NCBI GenBank assembly: GCA_963576565.1
Contig: OY755039.1
Coordinates: 131,829,140 to 131,893,139, forward strand
DNA: 64,000 bases
Direction of reading: 5' to 3'
Origin: Aspidapion aeneum
Taxonomy: Eukaryota > Arthropoda > Insecta > Coleoptera > Brentidae
Position numbers and translations under genes: made by a program. Positions 58,106 through 64,000 of this stretch are shown in pieces; within the stretch, counting starts at the first letter, position 1; each line of letters opens with the position of its first letter. The notes under the pieces were generated by a model. That model saw only the letters and a list, made by a program, of their open reading frames with translations. It was not told where the DNA came from and searched no databases.

Positions 58106-59782
58106 CCCAACTAACATTTATAGTAGCGGCTACATGTTCTAAAGGCTTTGCTACTTTCTTATAGTAGAAATGTGGTGATCCCAACCAAAATTTGTTACTT
58201 TTTAGTTCTAACTACTATTTAGTATCAGGAAATAGTAGATGTTTCGTAAAAACGACCCTCTAAACTACTTCATAGGATTGTTTCTTGATAGTCGATTCTG
58301 ATAGTCTTCTCTACCACAATAGGACGTTGCTAAAGTTTTACTTTCTTTTTAGTCGTTATTTCGTAGTCGCCCTGACTTTTATATCCTACTTAATTACCAC
58401 TAGAAAGTTAAGCTTCATTGGAGTCCCAAACAAGTGTATCCGACAACTACATTATAACTTTAATTTTTACCACAAAAGTTTGTGACATCATAGTAACATC
58501 TGATGTAACAATGTAGACAAAATAACTTTTTGGATCAACTTTAAAGCCGCAACTACTTTCAAGTAACCTTTTCGAATATCAGGCCCAACTAACATTTATA
58601 GTAGCGGCTACATGTTCTAAAGGCTTTGCTACTTTCTTATAGTAGAAATGTGGTGATCTTAACCAAAATTTGTTACTTTTTAGTTCTAACTACTATTTAG
58701 TATCAGGAAATAGTAGATGTTTCGTAAAAACGACCCTCTAAACTACTTCATAGGATTGTTTCTTGATAGTCGATTCTGATAGTCTTCTCTACCACAATAG
58801 GACGTTGCTAAAGTTTTACTTTCTTTTTAGTCGTTATTTCGTAGTCGCCCTGACTTTTATATCCTACTTAATTACCACTAGAAAGTTAAGCTTCATTGGA
58901 GTCCCAAACAAGTGTATCCGACAACTACATTATAACTTTAATTTTTACCACAAAAGTTTGTGTCATCATAGTAAAATCTGATGTAACAATGTAGACAAAA
59001 TAACTTTTTGGATCAACTTTAAAGCCGCAACTACTTTCAAGTAACCTTTTCGACTATCAGGGAATATAGTTTGGGACGCCATGTTTTTATGTAAGAAAGA
59101 AAATTTAATATTTTTGTTGTCGTTTTATGAGCTCATATTAAAGAGCCATACTATTTTATAAACAAATTAGTTGAAGCTTACCAAAAATGCTCTTCTTAAG
59201 CACCATTTGTTGGAGTTAACTGTCGATTATGAAAACATAACCTCCAAAATCACAATACAAAAATTCCATCAGCTACCAGAAAACGGCTCAATTTTACGGG
59301 CGCACCGGTTTTTTGCAATATATATAATGCATGTTATACAAAAAATTTTGCGTCGCACTCGAATTTTGATCCTCTGCTCGTAAATTCTCACACTTTTGGA
59401 TAACATAGTTCATATTATACCCATAACCAAACAAAAAAACTAAGCGAGTCTGTTTACTGTTGTGTCCACCATATTGTGTAACAATTCTACCAAAAAGAAA
59501 CGATTATATTATTTGCAACTACATCGCAACTTTTATGCCATTACGGAAAAAAACAGCCTCTACGACGTAGTAGATACCTGGCTACGACGTAGTAGTGTAG
59601 TTGTTACTACAGTGACTTTAAACACTTGGCCAGGTAGTTATAACCAGAAATTGGTTCCCCACTTAGGGAATTATAACGTCGCTGTATGGTATACTGAGAC
59701 GTAGCGGGAGTACGTTGCGGTTACTTTTAAGAAATTCTTTCTAGTTGGGGTTTCGTCGTTACAACTTTAATTGTTTGTTGGG
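58106..59782. mobile_element. CCCAAC-ended DNA element with a duplicated 478-bp left segment
   Basis: CCCAACTAACATTTATAGTAG starts at 58106 and again at 58584. The two 478-bp segments are almost identical, differing at only a few positions (for example GATCCCAACC against GATCTTAACC). The right end, TTTAATTGTTTGTTGGG (59782), is the inverted partner of the left end over about 17 bp. The right 720 bp match 3640-4384. The 66- and 72-codon frames at 58285 and 58763 are the same sequence repeated and show no transposase motif. Confidence 0.75.
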
Positions 59783-59940
59783 TCATCTTTCCTCATCATC
59801 ATAATAAGCTTTTGGACAAAATTTTTAGAATATCAGGTAATTTTTCTCAAAACAATTTAAAAATGTTATGCTGCGGGCAAATTTTGTTAAAAATTGCGGT
59901 TAATGCAGTGCAACTTTTTCCCTCAAAGTCAAAAAAAGTT

Positions 59941-60001
59941 TAATGTCAGGAAGAAGGGGAGGGTGCCCGGGCCCCTCTGGCCCCCTCTGGATCCGCCACT
60001 G
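59941..60001. mobile_element. Right end of a CAGTGGCGGATCC-type element
   Basis: The reverse complement begins CAGTGGCGGATCCAGAGGGG, a G-rich terminus of the hAT-like CAGTGGCG group. No left end is found nearby. Directly right of it a family 2/family 1 microsatellite element begins. Confidence 0.6.
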
Positions 60002-60010
60002 AGTGTCTAA

Positions 60011-60296
60011 CACTATTTTACCTACATTTTTTGTGAAAGTCCGTTTAGTGGTTTAGGAACTATCGTGTAACGGACAAACATACACACACACACACATACA
60101 CCTATACACACATACAGACAGACATATAGACAGACATACAGACAGACATACATACAAACCGCGCGTCAGAAAATTTCAAAATCTTCTGAAACGCAAAGAT
60201 ATATAAAAAAAATTGAAATCGGAGTAACTTTTTTCTCTTTTTATTCACACGATCACCATAGCTCACACTAGTATGTTATAGTATACGTGTGCGCTA
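60011..60296 (-). mobile_element. Chimeric microsatellite-bearing element
   Basis: The left part (GTCCGTTTAGTGGTTTAGGA, then ACTATCGTGTAACGGACAAA) belongs to family 2. After a CA/CAGA tract (60076-60158), the right part (TTCAAAATCTTCTGAAACGC, AAAGATATATAAAAAA, GATCACCATAGCTCACACTA) is family 1, including its terminal hairpin ending GTGTGCGCTA. The junction falls within the microsatellite. Confidence 0.75.
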
Positions 60297-60635
60297 AAAT
60301 TTTAGAAATATTATTTACCCAGATCGATGCAAGTTTTGACTATTCTCTCTTTAAGGTGAATGAGAATTTATAGTCGTTTGGTTTGATAACGTATATAACT
60401 TTTGCCTTTTTGATTAGTAGTCCCAAGCTGACCTAAAGATATTAAGAGTGCACAACTTGAAGTAACGCTATATTACAGAAAGAGATATAATGAGTTTTCC
60501 TACGTGACGTCATTAAAACTAGAACCAGTTATTTATGTCTTCTTTCGGTATTTCGCGAAAAATATAAAGACTCACGGCGCATAGGGTGTCAGGAAAAATT
60601 AAGAGGATGCCCCTGCACATACTGATTAAGAAACT
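60297..60635. other. Non-coding stretch
   Basis: No gene or repeat end seen. Confidence 0.35.
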
Positions 60636-61107
60636 TATAGTTTTTGCAAAGTCAGTTGAACAAAGGTAAAAGCCGACCATCGGCATATCCTTTAAAGAAA
60701 GTGACATGGGCGGGATTTAATTATGGCGTAAACTAAAGAAATAAAAATAGATAATAAAACTTTCTATTCCTACACCTACAGAAACGACACTGATTTATTT
60801 TCTAACTCTCCATACTGCCGACTAAAGGGGTCCCGAAACGCACACCTGAAAGCAAGTAAAAGTGCATCTCAAAAAAATCTGCTAATCAGGTGCCGTCCAT
60901 CCACCTGCCCTCGGTCCGTCGGAAAACAAATCCTTTGTGGTTTTACCGCAAAGAGCCGCGCCTTTTCTCTGTCGGTAGGGTTGAAACTATACCAGAAAGA
61001 TTTTATTTGAATTTGGAAAAATTTTTTAAGGGCAGAATGAAGCAAAATTTATGAAATCGATAGAACCCCGTATTAGGAGTTATTCAAGTGACTTTGCAAA
61101 AACCATA
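60636..61107 (+). mobile_element. MITE with TATAGTTTTTGCAAAGTCA ends, copy 2
   Basis: The left end TATAGTTTTTGCAAAGTCAG and the right end, whose reverse complement is TATGGTTTTTGCAAAGTCAC, are inverted repeats with two mismatches. The body matches 20725-21208 in the same orientation, with a deletion of about 30 bases after GACATGGGCGG. The minus-strand frame at 60519-60707 overlaps the left end and is not a gene. Confidence 0.85.
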
Positions 61108-62384
61108 CCAAGAAGTTATAAAGTAATAACTTAATCCCAGAACACTAAGCATATTTTTTATCATTCATTGTTTTTACGACCGCAACGAAAATATTAATTA
61201 AAACATGATTGATATTTATATGGATTACCTAATAGTCAGTTTTAAATGATTTGTTGCTTGCCTTGTTGGTTTTCTTAATTCACTATTTTTTAGCATTTTC
61301 AAACATAATTTTACCATCTACCTCCCATGAGGGGGCCAGCAACCCTTAAATTAAGTCTAAAAACGAGATTCGTGAGTTTTAATTTTTTTTTTAATTTTGG
61401 CAAAAAGCACCTTTGAATAATGGATGCTAATAAAACTTAGTGGGCGTATTCGAAATCACAGGATTAGAGCTTTAATTAATTGTATCGCTTATCTAAAATA
61501 ACATCCCTACAGGGTGTCAAAGGAGGGGTAGTTTTATAAAAGTAAAGCGATTTTTTTAATTAAACAATTTTTTCTCCAAAAGCGATTTTTTTTTAAACTT
61601 GTAGAATACAAATTTGTAGAGATTGAAACTGCCTATAAAAAAATATATAAAATAGCTTTCCAATGTGAATTTGAAACTGTCCAAGTCAGCTTAAATTTGT
61701 AACTAGGATATTGATGGTATTATTTTTAATGTTAGTGAAATTATGGTTTTTTTATTGCTGGTTTCTTAACGTTATTAAGAAATGTATTTTTGGTAATGCT
61801 TTTACATGAAATTTTCGTTAGGATTTTCGACATGTTTTTTTAATGTCAAAAGTTGACTTAATTTTAACACAAATTTGTATTAGAAAAAAAAAACATTTTT
61901 TTTTCAACATTTATTTAACGTTTTTTACGATTTTGTGCTTAGTGGGAATTAATTATCCAATTCAAAAAATTGTGAATTTGTTCTGTAGTGTATATAGAAT
62001 AGTTTGTTGTTAGTACAGACTCTTTTTTTCTGATATTTTTAAGTATACAATAAATAACCCGATTATTTAAAAAGTTCTTGACTGTACCTAAATAAAATAT
62101 ATGCCAATAATCAACATCTAACGGTATAAACACAGATCACCGAACAAATCCATGGTATAAATATAAATTTTTAGAGCGGTTTTGACAAGGCAGCGTTTCC
62201 TTTCTTATACCTACACCTCGGCTATATAAAATAAAATTTAAAAGAGGGATCCCGCGTAGGAGGCTGTTGCGACCAATCGCCTTTCATATGCAAAGTGGGC
62301 GTGGAAGCGAAGTATTTCTCCTTCGTATTATTTTTCTTTTGGCTGCTGGCTGCTTTAGGCTTATTTATAAATAGTCTGAGAGTT
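61108..62384. other. Stretch without a supportable gene
   Basis: AT-rich. CTACAGGGTGTCAAAGGAGG at 61508 is another ACAGGGTGT-type end without a partner. The small minus-strand frames at 61939-62133 and 62222-62404 have no motif. Confidence 0.4.
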
Positions 62385-62478
62385 CCGTCTTTTTTATGAG
62401 GCAATTTTCAGCATTTTTACTAGAGTGTAACCCGTCTTTTTTATGAGGCAATTTTCAGCATTTTTACTAGAGTAAGTG
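62385..62478 (+). repeat. 47-bp tandem duplication
   Basis: CCGTCTTTTTTATGAGGCAA, continuing to TTTTTACTAGAGT, occurs at 62385 and again at 62432 without visible differences, so it is recent. It abuts the foldback element that starts at about 62481. Confidence 0.9.
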
Positions 62479-62734
62479 GAAGATCTGCCGTGCAAAGCAG
62501 AAACCTAGTAAGTCAAAAACTGTTTTGGGAAATAGAGTTTGAAGTCTATTTAACTACATACTAACTATAGTTTATTTAACTACATACTAACTACATAACT
62601 TCCTTGTTTTTCAAGATAGTCACATTCTAGAAAAACTGGCTGGTGCCGTTTTTTACGGCGATTTCAATGATATAAAAACGAGGGGTCATCGGCACCCTAA
62701 AATTTTGTACAGCGTCCAACAGGACTTGGGTCCT

Positions 62735-62905
62735 GACGTGTACTGTTGAGTCCTGTTGAGTACTGTTGGGTACTGTCGTGTACTGTCGTGTATTGTCGAA
62801 TACTGTTGGGTACTGTCGTGTACTGTCGAGTACTGTCGAGTACTGTTGGGTCCTGTCGTGTACTGTTGGGTACTGTCGTGTACTGTCAAGTACTGTTGGG
62901 TCCTG
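62735..62905 (+). repeat. GTACTGTYGN minisatellite, left block
   Basis: About 17 head-to-tail 10-bp units such as GTACTGTCGT, GTACTGTCGA and GTACTGTTGG, with GTCCTGTTGG variants. Stop-free reading gives Cys/Val/Leu/Tyr-rich artefact frames. Confidence 0.95.
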
Positions 62906-62906
62906 T

Positions 62907-63122
62907 TACGAGGTACAAAGCGCGCCCTTCAAAAAACATGCGAGCAAAAGAAAAAAAAAAAAAAAAGGTCATCATGTTTGGGGAAGGCCGACAAGGACAA
63001 AGCGCGCGCTCAAAAAACTTGCGACCCAAAAAAAAAAAAAAAAAAAACAGGTCATCATGTTTGGGGAAGGCCGACAAGGACAAAGCGCGCGCTCAAAAAA
63101 CTTGCGACCAAAAAAAAAAAAA
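62907..63122 (+). repeat. Three tandem units of about 75-83 bp, each ending in an A-run
   Basis: Units share ACAAAGCGCGC, then CTCAAAAAACTTGCGACC, then a run of about 12-20 A (the first ends GCGAGCAAAAG before its A-run). Units 2 and 3 start GGTCATCATGTTTGGGGAAG and are nearly identical; unit 1 lacks this start. A fourth start, GGTCATCATGTCTTTTCGCA, follows and runs into CTACGCCACTGG. Confidence 0.85.
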
Positions 63123-63169
63123 GGTCATCATGTCTTTTCGCATCTACGCCACTGGTTGGGGTTGGGGGG

Positions 63170-63540
63170 TAGTGTCGAGTACTGTCGTGTACTGTTGGGT
63201 CCTATCGCGTACTGTCGAGTACTGTTGGGTCCTGTCGTGTACTGTCGAGTACTGTTGGGTACTGTCGTGTACTGTCGGGTACTGTTGGGTCCTGTCGTGT
63301 ACTGTCGAGTACTGTTGGGTACTGTTGGGTCCTGTCGTGTACTGTCGAGTACTGTTGGGTACTGTCGTGTACTGTCGAGTACTGTTGGGTCCTGTCGTGG
63401 TACTGTCGAGTACTGTTGGGTACTGTCGTGTACTGTCGAGTACTGTTGGGTCCTGTCGTGGTACTGTCGAGTACTGTTGGGTACTGTCGTGTACTGTCGA
63501 GTACTGTTGGGTCCTGTCGTGGTACTGTCGGGTCCTGTTG
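63170..63540 (+). repeat. GTACTGTYGN minisatellite, right block
   Basis: About 37 units of the same 10-bp type as the left block. A higher-order pattern appears towards the right: the sequence GTGGTACTGTCGAGTACTGT, with an extra G, recurs about every 61 bases (about 63398, 63459), showing that longer blocks of several units were duplicated. Confidence 0.9.
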
Positions 63541-63760
63541 TGAAATTTGTACAGGTCTGTTGAAAGCTGATGACCCCTCGTATAAAAATCTCATTTTTGA
63601 GTAAGTCGAGTTACTAGGTTTTTGCTTTGCACGGCAGAGATATTGGTTTAATTTAAGCGAAAATCGCGTTTTTGTTGAGGGGATAAAAATTATTATTAAA
63701 ATTTAAAAAACAGTTTTGTATTCGTAATTTATTTTATTTTATATACCTACGTGAAACATA

Positions 63761-64000
63761 TACAGTGAAACCTCCTATAAGCGGACACTCACGGTTCCGT
63801 AGATTTTGTCCGCTTATTGGAGGTGTCCGCTAAAGAGAGGGAACTACGAAATATTGATATATATTTATTAATAATTTCCGCTGCTTGAGATTTTCCGATA
63901 TTAAATTTTCGGAGATCTTTCGTACTGATAGATGTTCCTTCTCCAAAACGTTAACAACTTCCATTTTTCAACATAAACTAAGAAGTTTTTTTACTAGGCG
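63761..64000 (-). mobile_element. pogo-type MITE, copy 3, cut by the window end
   Basis: TACAGTGAAACCTCCTATAA followed by GCGGACACTCACGGTTCCG is the same terminus as in the copies at 33093 and 45077, preceded by TA. On the minus strand the helix-turn-helix remnant reads KMEVVNVLEKEHLSVRKI and, after a frame change, NIGKSQAAEIINKY. The element continues past the right edge of the window. Confidence 0.8.

Larger units (their letters stand above)
62481..63640. mobile_element. Foldback element carrying a 10-bp minisatellite and A-tailed repeats
   Basis: Outer inverted ends: TCTGCCGTGCAAAGCAGAAA near 62484 and, as reverse complement, TCTGCCGTGCAAAGCAAAAA ending near 63637. Inner inverted pair: ACGAGGGGTCATC near 62679 and GATGACCCCTCGT near 63568. 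Between the inner pair lie two minisatellite blocks (62735-62905 and 63170-63540) separated by three A-tailed units. The long frames across this region (62746-63563, 63202-63594 on the other strand) read the minisatellite and are not genes. Confidence 0.8.

Noticed and set aside
58285..58981. Two nearly identical small frames (66 and 72 codons)
   Set aside because: They are copies within the duplicated 478-bp segment of a DNA element and show no protein motif. The repetition reflects DNA duplication, not a gene family.
62746..63594. Open frames of up to 265 codons rich in Tyr, Cys, Val and Leu, or Thr, Gln and Ser
   Set aside because: They read through the 10-bp minisatellite and A-runs on either strand, with no domain.

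Overview
This window looks like AT-rich, intergenic, transposon-dense DNA from an arthropod genome, most likely an insect. The signs are a BEL/Pao LTR retrotransposon, a jockey/CR1-like non-LTR retrotransposon, PIF/Harbinger, pogo and mariner-like transposase remnants, many MITE-like inverted-repeat elements, and (CAGA)n-bearing elements that resemble the dipteran DINE-1/mini-me group. I cannot name an order or species. I recognise no intact host gene, tRNA, rRNA or CRISPR array.

Layout. 1-5.1 kb: non-coding DNA with MITEs. 5.1-11.0 kb: a 156-157-bp satellite interrupted by a 5.08-kb composite insertion (5812-10893) that carries imperfect terminal inverted repeats and a TTA target duplication. 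Inside it lie a 273-bp repeat in both orientations and a 5'-truncated, poly-A-tailed, catalytically dead non-LTR element (7305-9903). 11.5-17.9 kb: five copies of one microsatellite-bearing family, three of them end to end, one with a (CAGA)n tract of about 575 bp. 17.95-19.49 kb: an imperfect palindrome of about 1.5 kb. 20-25.4 kb: MITEs, a nested TIR element and a second microsatellite-bearing family. 27.4-28.3 kb: small minus-strand ORFs of unknown function, the best candidate for a poorly described protein family here. 28.7-36.5 kb: decayed tandem repeats and a pogo MITE. 37.4-44.7 kb: a decayed mariner-like transposase, then a BEL/Pao element with a clear 471-bp 3' LTR, no recognisable 5' LTR, and frameshifts in gag and integrase. 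45-48.9 kb: MITEs and a 141-bp tandem repeat. 49.16-52.58 kb: a 3.4-kb (CAGACATA)n array with a 20-unit CGGACATA block inside it. 53.4-53.8 kb: the N-terminal part of a Harbinger transposase with one in-frame stop. 54-64 kb: MITEs, long direct repeats, a chimeric microsatellite element, a foldback element built around a 10-bp minisatellite, and a pogo MITE cut by the window end.

The genes do not form a pathway. What ties the window together is nested mobile-element insertion, foldback structure, and repeat growth from short tracts carried by mobile elements. Very long open frames in the CAGA and CAGACATA arrays are artefacts of stop-free repeats, not genes. All family assignments come from motif recognition by eye, without database searches.
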